Both the position numbers and the translations under genes were made by a program. From positions 124,001 through 188,000 of the forward strand of contig CAWGZV010000003.1 in assembly GCA_963827155.1 (NCBI GenBank): DNA of 64,000 nucleotides. The letters run 5' to 3'. Within the stretch, counting starts at the first letter, position 1, and each line of letters begins with the position of its first letter. This DNA comes from UTCFX2 sp963827155 (GTDB taxonomy: Bacteria > Chloroflexota > Anaerolineae > Anaerolineales > UBA4823). The notes under the pieces were generated by a model. It was not told the DNA's origin. It was given only the letters and a program-made list of their open reading frames with translations, and did no database searches. Shown here piece after piece: positions 1-8,653 of this stretch.

Positions 1-1
1 C

Positions 2-337
2 ACAACAGACAGGGTCTATTTTCGGGATGTATACGATCATCTCGTTCGGCTTTATGACATTACAGAGGGGGTGAGAGACCTGGTCAGCGGGACGCTGGAC
101 ACCTATCTCTCGGTGACGAACAACCGCCTGAATGACGTGATGAAGACACTGACCATCATCACAACCTTGTTCATGCCGCTGACGTTTATTACCGGCTTTT
201 TTGGGATGAATTTCTTCCAACCTGCTACTCCATTGAATATTTGGACCGGACTACCGGCATTCTGGATCACACTTCTGGTGATCTTGATTACCCCAACTGT
301 GATGTATCAATGGATGAGACGGCGGCGTTGGATGTGA
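2..337 (+). CDS. corA: CorA-type Mg2+/Co2+ transporter, C-terminal part
   Basis: The reading frame is open from base 2, so this is the 3' end of a gene that starts before the window. It encodes the end of the long cytoplasmic helix (YFRDVYDHLVRLYD), then TM1 ending in the CorA signature G-M-N (IITGFFGMNFF region) and TM2, and finishes with a short basic tail (RRRRWM) on the cytoplasmic side. CorA proteins form pentameric channels that import Mg2+ and Co2+ through a pore lined by TM1, with the GMN loop at the outer mouth. The topology and the GMN motif are visible; only the soluble N-terminal funnel is missing. The following gene starts 42 bp downstream on the same strand but has its own Shine-Dalgarno sequence. 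Confidence 0.9.
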   Translation, partial: TTDRVYFRDVYDHLVRLYDITEGVRDLVSGTLDTYLSVTNNRLNDVMKTLTIITTLFMPLTFITGFFGMNFFQPATPLNIWTGLPAFWITLLVILITPTVMYQWMRRRRWM

Positions 338-379
338 GGAGCTCTGCCCTGACGTAGAGAAAAAGAAAGGAAACTAGTC

Positions 380-859
380 GTGAGTTCAAATTTGAGCAGC
401 AGCGCGCAGCGCGTCCAGAAAGCCCTGAAACTGCTAGGATTGTTGGTTGAAGTTGTCGAGCTGCCTGCATCAACCAGAACGGCGCCAGAAGCGGCTGAAG
501 CTGTGGGCTGTGAAGTAGGTCAAATCATCAAATCGCTGGTTTTTAAGTCTAAACGCACAAACCGCCCAATCCTGATCATTGCCAGTGGGGCAAATCGGGT
601 GGATGAGAAGCGGATTGAAGCTCTGATCGGGGAACCTCTCGGGAAAGCAGATGCTGATTTTGTCCGAGAGCAGACCGGATTTGTCATCGGTGGTGTGCCA
701 CCGGTAGGTCATCTGAATCCGATCCTGACATTTATCGATGAGGATCTGCTCCAATATCAGGAATTGTGGGCTGCAGCCGGGACGCCGCACGCAGTTTTCA
801 AGTTATCGCCTGCCGAGCTGAGGAAAATTTCGAATGGTGCGATTGTAAAGATTAAATAA
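380..859 (+). CDS. ybaK: YbaK/EbsC-family aminoacyl-tRNA deacylase
   Basis: A 159-residue single-domain protein of the YbaK/ProX editing family, which hydrolyses misacylated tRNA such as Cys-tRNA(Pro). The family core is recognisable: a conserved lysine in QIIKSLVFKS, the IASGANRVDEKRIE stretch, then FVIGGVPPVGH and a C-terminal LSPAELRKISN. The length fits the stand-alone family. The start is GTG at 380, preceded by a purine-rich ribosome site (aaagaaagga). It is probably not co-regulated with the radical-SAM gene that follows, since 219 bp separate them. The exact substrate cannot be told from the sequence. Confidence 0.88.
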   Translation: MSSNLSSSAQRVQKALKLLGLLVEVVELPASTRTAPEAAEAVGCEVGQIIKSLVFKSKRTNRPILIIASGANRVDEKRIEALIGEPLGKADADFVREQTGFVIGGVPPVGHLNPILTFIDEDLLQYQELWAAAGTPHAVFKLSPAELRKISNGAIVKIK

Positions 860-1078
860 AGCCCAGGGATTAACTGATTGGGTTGAATGCCTCTAAATGC
901 CCCGCAAATGGAGCTGGAGAACCCGCGAAATTGGACTGATTCGGGTATAATTGAATTCTGATCGGTGCCGAATAATGATTTTGTGAATGAGCGTCGCATG
1001 TATCCGGGCGCAAGTATTCGGACGTAAAAGAGCGTCTACAAGTGAGAAACAAAGGATGAATTCTTTACCGGTGTAATT

Positions 1079-2059
1079 ATGGCAATTGACCGCTTCGGCC
1101 GCGATATCCACTATTTACGGATCAGCCTCACTGACCACTGCAACCTCAGATGCGTCTACTGCATGCCGGAAGATATGACCTTCAGGCCAAATCCGGAGCT
1201 GATGCAGGATGACGAGCTGCTGATGTTGGTGAAGTTGTTTGGGCGGCTTGGTTTTGATAAATACCGCCTGACAGGAGGTGAGCCAACAGTCAGGCCGCGC
1301 CTCGTCGAGCTAGTTCGACAGATTCGTGAGACGGAGGGAATCCGGTCGATCACGATGACTACCAATGGACTGCTTCTGAAGCGGTTGGCGCGCCCACTGG
1401 CAGAAGCCGGATTGGACCGAGTGAATATCAGCCTGGATACCCTGGAACCCAAGCGTTTCAAGCGGCTGACGCGATGGGGAAATCTGGGTGAGGTAATGGA
1501 GGGAATTCTGGCGGCAGAAGACGCCGGGCTTACCCCAATCAAGATCAACGCTGTGGTGGTGCGCGGCTATAATGAAAACGATGTCGTAGACCTTGCGCGA
1601 TTGTCGCTGGAACACGGCTGGCAGGTGCGGTTTATTGAAATGATGCCGTTTGCAGGCGCCACCGATTTACAGATCAACCAGGCAGTGACAGCGGCGGAGA
1701 TCCAGGCGCGGATCGAATCGGAATTGGGCACCCTCGAAGCGGCAAACGACGGCAAGCTAGACGGTGAAGCCAGGATCTTCAAATTACCGGGAGCCCGCGG
1801 TGAGGTAGGATTTATCTCATCTGTTACGCAGCCATTCTGTGCTGCCTGCACACGCGCCCGATTGACGGCAGACGGAAGGCTGCGGCTTTGCTTGCTGAGA
1901 GAGGGCGAGGTAGATCTTCTGAAACCGCTCCGGGCTGGCGCAACAATCGATGAGCTGCGGCAGATCATCCTGGATGGAATTTGGAACAAGCCCTGGGGAC
2001 ACGGTCTGGCGGAGGGTCTGATCCCGCTAAACCGGGTGATGAGCGAGATCGGGGGATAA
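1079..2059 (+). CDS. moaA: GTP 3',8-cyclase (molybdenum cofactor biosynthesis)
   Basis: Radical-SAM enzyme that rearranges GTP to 3',8-cyclo-GTP in the first step of molybdopterin synthesis. Near residue 20 the SAM-cluster motif C-x3-C-x2-C is present (CNLRCVYC), followed by the LTGGEPTVR glycine motif. The C-terminal half has the second [4Fe-4S] cluster ligands (FCAACTRARL, then RLCLL). The protein ends in Gly-Gly, the tail that inserts into the MoaA active site. Length 326 residues is normal. The 219-bp upstream gap holds a TATAAT box but no convincing -35 element. The stop is directly adjacent to the stop of the convergent DUF92 gene. No other moa gene is in the window. Confidence 0.95.
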   Translation: MAIDRFGRDIHYLRISLTDHCNLRCVYCMPEDMTFRPNPELMQDDELLMLVKLFGRLGFDKYRLTGGEPTVRPRLVELVRQIRETEGIRSITMTTNGLLLKRLARPLAEAGLDRVNISLDTLEPKRFKRLTRWGNLGEVMEGILAAEDAGLTPIKINAVVVRGYNENDVVDLARLSLEHGWQVRFIEMMPFAGATDLQINQAVTAAEIQARIESELGTLEAANDGKLDGEARIFKLPGARGEVGFISSVTQPFCAACTRARLTADGRLRLCLLREGEVDLLKPLRAGATIDELRQIILDGIWNKPWGHGLAEGLIPLNRVMSEIGG

Positions 2060-2869
2060 TTAGATTAACAGGATATAGAGCAAAAGACCCACCAATGCTC
2101 CAGTAATCGAAGCGAGAAAATTTACCCAATCGTTGTCTAACCACAGCCAGCCGCGCAGGTGAGCAGTTGGCGTGCCGCACAAATGGCGAGGCGAGCGCTC
2201 AGTCTCCTTCTGGCAGGTCGGGCACCAGAAAATTGCCTGCACGGTTGCTCCAAGCAAGGAATCAAAAAACGAACCGCTCAGACCTCCAATCACGACCGAG
2301 AAGAACAAAAGGGGGAGATCTGAATCTTGAGGAAAAAATATTGCGATCAACGCCACCACCGCTGCTCCAGCCAGAGCAGCCAAGCTGCCCCAGAGGCTGA
2401 TCGCCCCCGAGGCGCCGCGCTCAACACTTTTGAATGAAGTGATCAATCGGGGTGGGACTGGGCTTAATACGCCTAACTCAGTGGCCCAGGTGTCGGCGTT
2501 GACCGCGGCCATCGCGCTAGCGTAAGCAACCCAGGACCAGGCAGCATCTGGGATTGCGGTGTGGATCATCACCAATGCAGCGCCAAGCCCACCGTTCGCC
2601 AGGACCTGCGCCCAATCACGCCTGCTGCCTTTCGAAAACTTTTCACTTAATAAGCGCTTGCGGGCTGGGAAGAGGCGCGATAATGCGCTGGAAGAAATAA
2701 AGAATGTAAGCAGCAGCGCAGCCCAGGCAAAACCCCCAAATGCGAAAATCAAGCCACCGCTCGCTGCTGCGGCGTATGCCCCGCTGCGGCTCAACGCGCC
2801 AGCCCGAAAGGCGAGCGCGGCGATCAAGGCGCCGGCAAGAAAACCTAGGATTAGTTGGGTGAGATTCAA
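2060..2869 (-). CDS. DUF92 family integral membrane protein
   Basis: 269 residues, mostly hydrophobic, with about seven predicted membrane helices. It carries the DUF92 (TIGR00297) signature: AVNADTWATELGVLS followed by PRLITSFK, a Gly-rich GGLSGSFFDSLLGATVQ, and a loop with C-P-T-C and a later Cys (CPTCQKETE). Plant members of this family (VTE6-like) are linked to prenyl/phytyl phosphate kinase activity; bacterial members are mostly uncharacterised, so a role in isoprenoid phosphate metabolism is only inference. The gene is convergent with moaA, and the two stop codons abut with no space for a terminator. Confidence 0.85.
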   Translation of the reverse strand: MNLTQLILGFLAGALIAALAFRAGALSRSGAYAAAASGGLIFAFGGFAWAALLLTFFISSSALSRLFPARKRLLSEKFSKGSRRDWAQVLANGGLGAALVMIHTAIPDAAWSWVAYASAMAAVNADTWATELGVLSPVPPRLITSFKSVERGASGAISLWGSLAALAGAAVVALIAIFFPQDSDLPLLFFSVVIGGLSGSFFDSLLGATVQAIFWCPTCQKETERSPRHLCGTPTAHLRGWLWLDNDWVNFLASITGALVGLLLYILLI

Positions 2870-2983
2870 GGCAGCTTAGCTATTTTTTTCGGATTTATAG
2901 AAAACTGTGTTGTAAATTTTGCGGACTGATGGAAACTTGACAATTATATCCGTGCAACCGGCGGTTTGGAAGAGCAGTGGAGA

Positions 2984-3892
2984 TCAGCTATTTTGGAGGA
3001 TAAAATAGACTGCGAAAAGAAAGAAGCTGGCAGCGACGACACTGCTGGTCCACAAGATGAGGGCGATTGGCTGACCATCATCTCGACGGAAGAAAAACAA
3101 ACCCAAAAATACCGCAATGATCAAGAACAGGAAATTAAGGCAAGGCAGCAGCAGCAACCGAGCTGCGGGTACAAGATCTCCCGGGGCGCCATCGGGATAA
3201 AAGCCAAGGTGGACCTGGTGAAGCCCTGGGATCGAGAGGCTGACCCAGATCAAGAGCACCAGGCTGAGCACAAAACAAGCAATCAATAAGAAACGGGCTG
3301 GGGTTGAGCTCCAAACTTTCCCTAACAAGAACCCTGGATAAACCGACCGGGATGGAAGCGGGGATAGCGATCCTAATTCTGTAAAGCGCTGATAAGCCAG
3401 GATAAACTGCTCGGGAGCCTCTGGGGAGATGGCAAAACCTCCGCTATCGGTTGCTACAAAAATAAGGTTTCTGGATCCAGAAGCCAGATATTCGACAACG
3501 CCATCGCCGGGGATGCGCCGTTTTCCCAACATCGCGCCTGGCAGGTAGATCCTGGGGTGTGGGAGTGAGGCGCTCAGCTGGTCCGCTGGATGAATCCAAA
3601 GCACAGCATGGATGGGGATCACTTCACTGCGCAGTCCCCAGCGCAGGCGGAGACCCTCACGCTCCAGGATATAGACGGCTGTATGCAAGGCATAGAGGCG
3701 ATAAGCCAGCAAAGGCGCTACGGCGGCGGCGGCTAAGGCGGGCAGCAGGTAAAGGATTAATGCCGGGCTGATGCTGGCTTGACTGGCCTGCCAAAGGCTG
3801 GCGATCACGATCAGGGCGAGCACACCCAACCCAAACAGGTGAAAAATGAACCCCATGCGGCGTTCTGGCCTGAAGGCAAGCTCGTCCTGCAT
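2984..3892 (-). CDS. Membrane protein with bacterial PH-like domain
   Basis: 302 residues. Two membrane helices lie near the N-terminus (about residues 15-65), followed by a soluble beta-rich stretch. That stretch looks like a bacterial PH domain: VYILEREGLRLRWGLRSEVI, then IPIHAVLWIHPAD, and ending with FAISPEAPEQFILAYQRF. Two or three further helices follow (VLSLVLLIWVSLSIPG and the C-terminus). This layout of TM pair, PH-like domain and TM pair is common in uncharacterised bacterial membrane proteins that are thought to sense or scaffold membrane components. It is close to, but not clearly co-transcribed with, the DUF92 gene (114-bp gap). Function unknown. Confidence 0.75.
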   Translation of the reverse strand: MQDELAFRPERRMGFIFHLFGLGVLALIVIASLWQASQASISPALILYLLPALAAAAVAPLLAYRLYALHTAVYILEREGLRLRWGLRSEVIPIHAVLWIHPADQLSASLPHPRIYLPGAMLGKRRIPGDGVVEYLASGSRNLIFVATDSGGFAISPEAPEQFILAYQRFTELGSLSPLPSRSVYPGFLLGKVWSSTPARFLLIACFVLSLVLLIWVSLSIPGLHQVHLGFYPDGAPGDLVPAARLLLLPCLNFLFLIIAVFLGLFFFRRDDGQPIALILWTSSVVAASFFLFAVYFILQNS

Positions 3893-4026
3893 GGGGTGAT
3901 TTATACCACTATTATTGGATCTGGCAGCCGATGCTCACATCATTTGCTGCACGATCTAAACGAGCTCGATGGAATTGAGAGCTCGGGTTTCAGCGATCTA
4001 CGATCAGCGAACTGTGTCTGAGATTT

Positions 4027-4110
4027 GCAAGCACTGGAAGGCGAGCACTGGAAGAGGCGATCACTGGTAGGCGATCACTGGTAGGCGATCACTGGTAGGC
4101 GATCACTGGA
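4027..4110. repeat. 14-bp tandem repeat array at the 3' end of the SIMPL gene
   Basis: Perfect units of ggcgatcactggta occupy 4056-4069, 4070-4083 and 4084-4097, with a fourth truncated at 4098-4109. Two degraded units (gcactgga core) precede them from 4027. The last unit contains the final Gln codon and stop of the SIMPL lipoprotein gene on the minus strand. The array therefore looks like slippage copies of the gene's own terminus. With six units, no spacers and no cas genes it is not a CRISPR. Confidence 0.9.
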
Positions 4111-4852
4111 TCTGGTAAACAATACTCACTTCGATGGTGAGCACCATCTGACCGGCTTCGATCGGTACCGAGCTTTCGGCCATGGGTGCTGCGGCGCGCA
4201 TATCGTATTTGGGCAGCGGACCGCTGCTGGTGTACTCGCTGATTGACTGTACGGGACCGAGCTGAACGCCAGCAGCCTCGGCGAGCTCATTCGCTTTCAC
4301 TTCGGCGTTTTCCACGGCTGATTTCCGGGCTGCAGATTGCGCCGAGGTGCGGTCTGCCACATCAAACTGGATTCCGCTGATCGAGTTCGCACCAGATTGG
4401 ACAGCCTGATTAAGCACATCGCCAATCATCTCCAAGTCCCGCACGGTAACAAAGACCGAATTGTCGACAACATACTTAATCTCGCCGGTGGGTTTACCTT
4501 CAGAATCATACTCCTGCTGAGGATAGATGCTGAAATTGGTGGTCTGCATGTCCTTGCTGTCGATCCCCAGGGCTTTCAAGGCGCTGATCACTTCCTGGGT
4601 ATTCGCGTTATTCTCGCTGACGGCTTTCTTGGCGTCGTAGCCTTCCGTGTGGACGCCGATGGTGACATAGGCAATATCCGGAGTCAGATAGACTTTTCCG
4701 CTGCCGCTGACGGTCATTGTGCGGAGCGGCGTGTCTGACGAATCGCCCTCCGCGGATGGTGTGGCTGATTGTGCGAAGGCGGCGCCAGCGCAGCCTGCCA
4801 GCAGAGATGCTGCGGCAAGGACGGTTACAATCAAGGTGGTTTTTTTCTTCAT
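4103..4852 (-). CDS. SIMPL/DUF541 domain lipoprotein
   Basis: About 249 residues. The chosen ATG (4852) is preceded by AGGAG at a good distance. An upstream in-frame ATG would add 18 residues before the signal sequence and is rejected. The N-terminus is a lipoprotein signal (basic MKKK, hydrophobic core, lipobox L-L-A-G-C). The rest is a SIMPL domain: RTMTVSGSGKVYLTPDIAYV, then YSIYPQQEYD-like and VVDNSVFVTVRDLEMIG, and ending in VLTIEVSIVYQIQ. Such proteins are exported, form large oligomers, and are tied to envelope stress and signalling in several bacteria, but no enzymatic role is known. The stop codon lies inside a 14-bp tandem repeat. Confidence 0.85.
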   Translation of the reverse strand: MKKKTTLIVTVLAAASLLAGCAGAAFAQSATPSAEGDSSDTPLRTMTVSGSGKVYLTPDIAYVTIGVHTEGYDAKKAVSENNANTQEVISALKALGIDSKDMQTTNFSIYPQQEYDSEGKPTGEIKYVVDNSVFVTVRDLEMIGDVLNQAVQSGANSISGIQFDVADRTSAQSAARKSAVENAEVKANELAEAAGVQLGPVQSISEYTSSGPLPKYDMRAAAPMAESSVPIEAGQMVLTIEVSIVYQIQ

Positions 4853-5062
4853 TCCGTTCTCCTCTCTTTTACTAGCCCGATTGGGGATGGATGGGCGTCT
4901 CACCATGAATAAAGGTTCAATCCTCAGGTCTTTAGACGTGAGGGCATGACAATCGGTTCCCGCCGGCTGCAGAAAAGGATCTAAAAAGTAAAAATAAGAT
5001 CACAATAATCTGATTTTATATACATTTCTAACACGCCCAGGATAGGATCATAAACACAGCAG

Positions 5063-5071
5063 TGTTATAAT
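5063..5071 (+). promoter_or_regulatory. Probable extended -10 promoter for clpC
   Basis: TGT followed by TATAAT (5066-5071) forms an extended -10 element about 140 bp before clpC, inside a 306-bp AT-rich intergenic region (4907-5212). No -35 match, no CIRCE inverted repeat and no CtsR-type direct repeat was seen in this region. The weak -35 is compatible with a TGn-type promoter. Confidence 0.4.
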
Positions 5072-5212
5072 TTTCTTGAAGACGAATGTCAAAAATAGTC
5101 AGCATCGACAGCAAACAGCGTGCGAACTGAGGCGCGGTTGATTTTTAAGTAGGGGGCAAGCGCGCTGATCGCTGATCTGGTTTGAATTGTTGATAAAAGG
5201 AAGGCCAATATT

Positions 5213-6655
5213 ATGATGCGATTTGATCGATTTACTGAGCGGGCCCAGGAGGCTGCTCAGCGAGCTGCAGAGATCATCCAGCGCTATGGTCACAATCAGA
5301 TCGATACGGAGCATATTTTGCTTGCTCTCATCGAACAGCCGCAAGGCGTTATCAGCCAGATTCTTGAGATGCTCAAGGTGGACACCAACGCCTTGACAGA
5401 ACGGCTGGATTACATTCTGCGCACCAGCCCAAAAGCGAATATCTTTGGCGGGGGGGCAGGTCAGATATTCATTACCCCGCGCGTGAAGAGGATCATCGAC
5501 CTGGCAAATGAAGAAGCGAATCGTCTAAAAGACGAATATATCTCTACCGAGCACATTTTCCTGGCGATCTTGAGCGAGAGAAGCACGCCAGCAGCTCGAT
5601 TGTTAGAGGGAGCAGGCGTAACAAGAGAGCGGGTTTATGATGCTGTTCAGCAAATCCGTGGCGGTCAGCGTGTTACAGACCCACAAGCCGAGACACGTTA
5701 CCGGACGCTGGAACGATTCTCGCGCGATCTGACTCAGCTGGCACGTGAAGGAAAACTTGATCCGGTGATTGGGCGGGATACAGAAATCCTGCGCGTGATC
5801 CAGATCTTATGCCGGCGCACGAAGAACAACCCGGTGTTGATCGGCGAGGCGGGGGTGGGCAAAACCGCAATCGTGGAAGGGCTGGCGCAGAAGATCGCGA
5901 CGAACGATGTGCCAGAGATCCTGACTGGCAAACGGGTGCTGGCGCTGGATTTAGGGGCGATGATTGCGGGCTCGCGCTTCCGAGGTGAATTTGAAGAACG
6001 GCTCAAAGCAGCACTTGAAGAAATCACGCGAGCCGAGGGCGAGGTAATCCTTTTTATCGATGAGCTGCATACTGTGATTGGGGCTGGAGCTGCGCAGGGA
6101 GCTATGGATGCTTCCAATATGCTTAAGCCAGCGCTGGCGCGCGGCGAGCTGCAGTGTGTTGGCGCTACCACACTGGACGAATACCATAGACATATCGAAA
6201 AGGACGCAGCACTGGAGCGACGTTTTGCTCCGGTTTATGTTGAAGAGCCAAGCGTAGATGAGACGATCCAGATGCTACATGGGCTGCGCGATCGCTATGA
6301 GGCGCATCATAAAGTACGGTTTTCGGATCAGGCACTGGTCGATGCGGCTCGTCTTTCATCCAGGTATGTCACCGAACGACGGCTGCCGGATAAAGCGATC
6401 GACCTTATTGACGAAGCGGCCGCAAAGCTGCGAGTTGCTCTCTATTCATTACCGCCAGATCTGAAGTCAATGAAGACCGAGATCGATCGGATGGCGGCTG
6501 AGGAAGAGCAAGCCGGGCAAGAACGGGATTATGAGCGGGCTGCGCAGAAAAAATCCGAGAGACTGCGCCAAGAAGGCGAATTCAACGAACTGCGCGACCG
6601 CTGGGAGTTTGAGCACCAGCTTGATGAATTGGTTGATTTCGCGGGATATTGCTGA
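5213..6655 (+). CDS. clpC: ClpC-type AAA+ unfoldase, N-terminal part (frameshifted)
   Basis: First two thirds of a Clp ATPase that unfolds proteins for ClpP. Two Clp_N repeats fill residues 1-145. The first AAA+ domain follows, with Walker A GEAGVGKT near residue 211 and Walker B VILFIDELHT near 278. A short coiled-coil with a UVR-like charged stretch comes next. The middle region is far shorter than in ClpB, so this is ClpC type. Start ATGATG at 5213 follows aaggaagg. The frame ends at a TGA soon after the run TTT at 6637-6639; removing one T joins it to the downstream frame (VDSRDIAEVV). The combined length of about 828 residues is normal for ClpC, so an assembly indel is more likely than a real split. 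Confidence 0.9.
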   Translation: MMRFDRFTERAQEAAQRAAEIIQRYGHNQIDTEHILLALIEQPQGVISQILEMLKVDTNALTERLDYILRTSPKANIFGGGAGQIFITPRVKRIIDLANEEANRLKDEYISTEHIFLAILSERSTPAARLLEGAGVTRERVYDAVQQIRGGQRVTDPQAETRYRTLERFSRDLTQLAREGKLDPVIGRDTEILRVIQILCRRTKNNPVLIGEAGVGKTAIVEGLAQKIATNDVPEILTGKRVLALDLGAMIAGSRFRGEFEERLKAALEEITRAEGEVILFIDELHTVIGAGAAQGAMDASNMLKPALARGELQCVGATTLDEYHRHIEKDAALERRFAPVYVEEPSVDETIQMLHGLRDRYEAHHKVRFSDQALVDAARLSSRYVTERRLPDKAIDLIDEAAAKLRVALYSLPPDLKSMKTEIDRMAAEEEQAGQERDYERAAQKKSERLRQEGEFNELRDRWEFEHQLDELVDFAGYC

Positions 6656-7697
6656 GGTGGTTGAACAGTGGACAGGCATCCCGGTCAACCAGATGATGGA
6701 GACCGAGTCTGCCAAGCTGCTGCAAATGGAAGAGCGGATCCACGAACGGATCATCGGTCAGGATGAAGCCATCCATGCAATTTCCGACGCTATCCGGCGC
6801 GCACGGTCCGGGCTGAAAGACCCCAAAAGACCTATTGGCTCGTTTATCTTCATCGGCCCATCCGGAGTTGGGAAGACCGAGCTGGCGAAAGCGCTGGCCT
6901 GGTTCATGTTCGATGATGAAGATGCCTTGCTGCGGGTGGATATGAGTGAATATCGAGAGCAGCACACTGTCTCCCGTTTGTTTGGAGCACCGCCAGGATA
7001 TGTGGGCTACGAAGAAGGCGGGCAGCTGACCGAAGCCGTTCGTCGCCGGCCTTACCGGGTGATTTTGTTCGATGAGATTGAGAAAGCTCACCCCGAAGTG
7101 TGGAATGCGCTGCTGCAAATCTTGGATGACGGCCGCCTTACTGACGGTCAAGGGCGGACGGTGGATTTCCGCAACAGTGTGCTGATAATGACCAGCAACC
7201 TGGGGACGGAATACGTGCATCATTCCGGCAGCCTGGGGTTCCTGCAGAACCGCCAGGATCAAGAGGAACGGTTAGAACACGAGAAGATCGAGAAGGCGTT
7301 GAAAGGCACCTTCCGACCGGAGTTCCTGAACCGAATTGACGAGGTGATCACCTTCTCGCCGCTCTCCATTGAAGAAATGGGGAGGATCGTTGATCTGCAG
7401 ATGAAAGAGGTGCAAGATCGGATGAAAGAGCGCGGTCTGCAGGTGGAACTGACTCCCCCCGCTCGCGAATGGCTGGCGAAAGAAGGATTTGATCCGGCTT
7501 TCGGGGCCCGACCACTGCGAAGGGCTTTGCAGAAACATGTAGAGAGCCCACTTTCGGTGAATCTGCTCGGAGGGGAATTTTCAGAAGGCGATACGATTAT
7601 TGTGGACGTCGATGCGGAAACCGACAAGCTGGTTTTCAGACAAGTTGGTCAAGGGATCCCTGCCGAGAAGCTGGGGCAGGTCGACGCAGCAAACTAA
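6624..7697 (+). CDS. clpC: ClpC-type AAA+ unfoldase, C-terminal part (frameshifted)
   Basis: Continuation of clpC in the +1 frame; genuine coding begins at about 6640 with SRDIAEVVEQWTGIPVN. It holds the second AAA+ module: Walker A GPSGVGKT, Walker B VILFDEIEKAH, sensor-1 MTSNLG, and the C-terminal small domain ending after GARPLRRALQKHVESPLS. An ATG at 6624 could in principle start this fragment but has no Shine-Dalgarno sequence. The product would lack the N-domain and first ATPase module and is unlikely to work alone. A strong hairpin terminator follows the stop. Confidence 0.9.
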   Translation: MNWLISRDIAEVVEQWTGIPVNQMMETESAKLLQMEERIHERIIGQDEAIHAISDAIRRARSGLKDPKRPIGSFIFIGPSGVGKTELAKALAWFMFDDEDALLRVDMSEYREQHTVSRLFGAPPGYVGYEEGGQLTEAVRRRPYRVILFDEIEKAHPEVWNALLQILDDGRLTDGQGRTVDFRNSVLIMTSNLGTEYVHHSGSLGFLQNRQDQEERLEHEKIEKALKGTFRPEFLNRIDEVITFSPLSIEEMGRIVDLQMKEVQDRMKERGLQVELTPPAREWLAKEGFDPAFGARPLRRALQKHVESPLSVNLLGGEFSEGDTIIVDVDAETDKLVFRQVGQGIPAEKLGQVDAAN

Positions 7698-7707
7698 GTC
7701 AATTTTC

Positions 7708-7742
7708 ACGGGGCTGTCCGAACATTCCGGCAGCCCCGTTTG
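7708..7742 (+). terminator. Intrinsic terminator after clpC
   Basis: The inverted repeat acggggctg / cagccccgt has 9 perfect pairs around a short loop and is followed by a T-rich stretch. It lies 11 bp after the clpC stop. Confidence 0.8.
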
Positions 7743-7852
7743 ATTCGGCAGCCCATTGAAACCGTTCGGGGGGGCTGATAGAAATGCAAACCCTCTCAGA
7801 CCTAATAGATATGTAAAGTGAGTCGTGAAAAACCGCTCTTATAATCCGGTTC

Positions 7853-8479
7853 ATGAGCGGAATTGTGTTGTGTTTGAACGATGTTGAGAAAACGCGTAAT
7901 GGTCATTTGGTAATCTGCCCGTACTGCAGGAGTGAAAGCGTTCGGCGATGGGGCACTGGCACTCGCAATGTCTATGACACAAAACCAATCAACACGGTGG
8001 TACTTCGATATTACTGCGTCGACTGCACCCGGACATTTCGATACTACCCGAATGGGATGGATCGATCCCAATTATCACGTCGGATCCGCCGCTTGGCGGC
8101 GCTCTTGTGGTTGATGGATATCAGCACCAGGGAGGTTGAAGAGATCTTCGAGGGTTTGGGAGTGAACATCAACCGGATGACAGTCTGGCGTGAAGGTCAA
8201 AAACTTATGGAGGAATTATCTCAACGAAGGCTACTCAACCCGGAGACGAACTACAAAATTTGCCGTTCCACCGCGAACAATGGTTGTAAAGGGCTTGGGC
8301 TTTCTTTTTCGATATGTCTGGATTCATCCACAATTGCAATGTTGGGGATCATCCAAAAGAGCGAGCTGCATGAAATTGAGATCTGGCTCAAACGAGTGCT
8401 GGCGCAGCAAGAAATAGAGATCCTTAATCTAAATGAGTTCGATTTTAGCAACGCTGAGCGCATGTACGTACCTTTATGA
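7853..8479 (+). CDS. Truncated transposase-like protein, zinc ribbon + HTH
   Basis: 208 residues. The N-terminus has a zinc ribbon (CPYC near residue 23, then YYCVDCTRTF) of the type found in ISL3/IS1-like transposases. A helix-turn-helix region follows (TREVEEIFEGLGVNINRMTV, then WREGQ). After this only the first degenerate part of an RNase-H-like DDE fold is present (CLDSSTIAMLGII), and the protein ends where the remaining catalytic residues should be. No terminal inverted repeats or target duplications were seen nearby. A TATAAT box lies 7 bp before the ATG, suggesting leaderless expression, and a good terminator follows. It is either a decaying insertion-sequence remnant or a DNA-binding protein derived from one. 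Confidence 0.65.
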   Translation: MSGIVLCLNDVEKTRNGHLVICPYCRSESVRRWGTGTRNVYDTKPINTVVLRYYCVDCTRTFRYYPNGMDRSQLSRRIRRLAALLWLMDISTREVEEIFEGLGVNINRMTVWREGQKLMEELSQRRLLNPETNYKICRSTANNGCKGLGLSFSICLDSSTIAMLGIIQKSELHEIEIWLKRVLAQQEIEILNLNEFDFSNAERMYVPL

Positions 8480-8502
8480 TTTCATTCTCCCATCATCCCC
8501 CG

Positions 8503-8532
8503 AAAAATCCGCCGGAATTTAGGCGGATTTTT
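8503..8532 (+). terminator. Intrinsic terminator
   Basis: aaaaatccgcc and ggcggattttt form an 11-bp perfect stem with an 8-nt loop, giving a U-run on either strand. It lies just after the transposase-derived gene. Confidence 0.8.
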
Positions 8533-8653
8533 CTTTAACAATTGCCGATGTGGATTCTAGCTGCTTTCACCATCATGCCGAGGGTTAACCAAAAGCAGAA
8601 TCCCGGATGTTATACTCTAGAGGTGCAGAATACTTCCCAATAGGATCCCTAAA

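Noticed and set aside
4027..4110. CRISPR array
   Set aside because: Units of 14 bp with no spacers, copying the end of the neighbouring gene; no cas genes.
6630..6660. Programmed +1 frameshift in clpC
   Set aside because: No slippery stop context of the prfB type. Many unrelated genes in the window show the same kind of one-base homopolymer change, so an assembly error is simpler.
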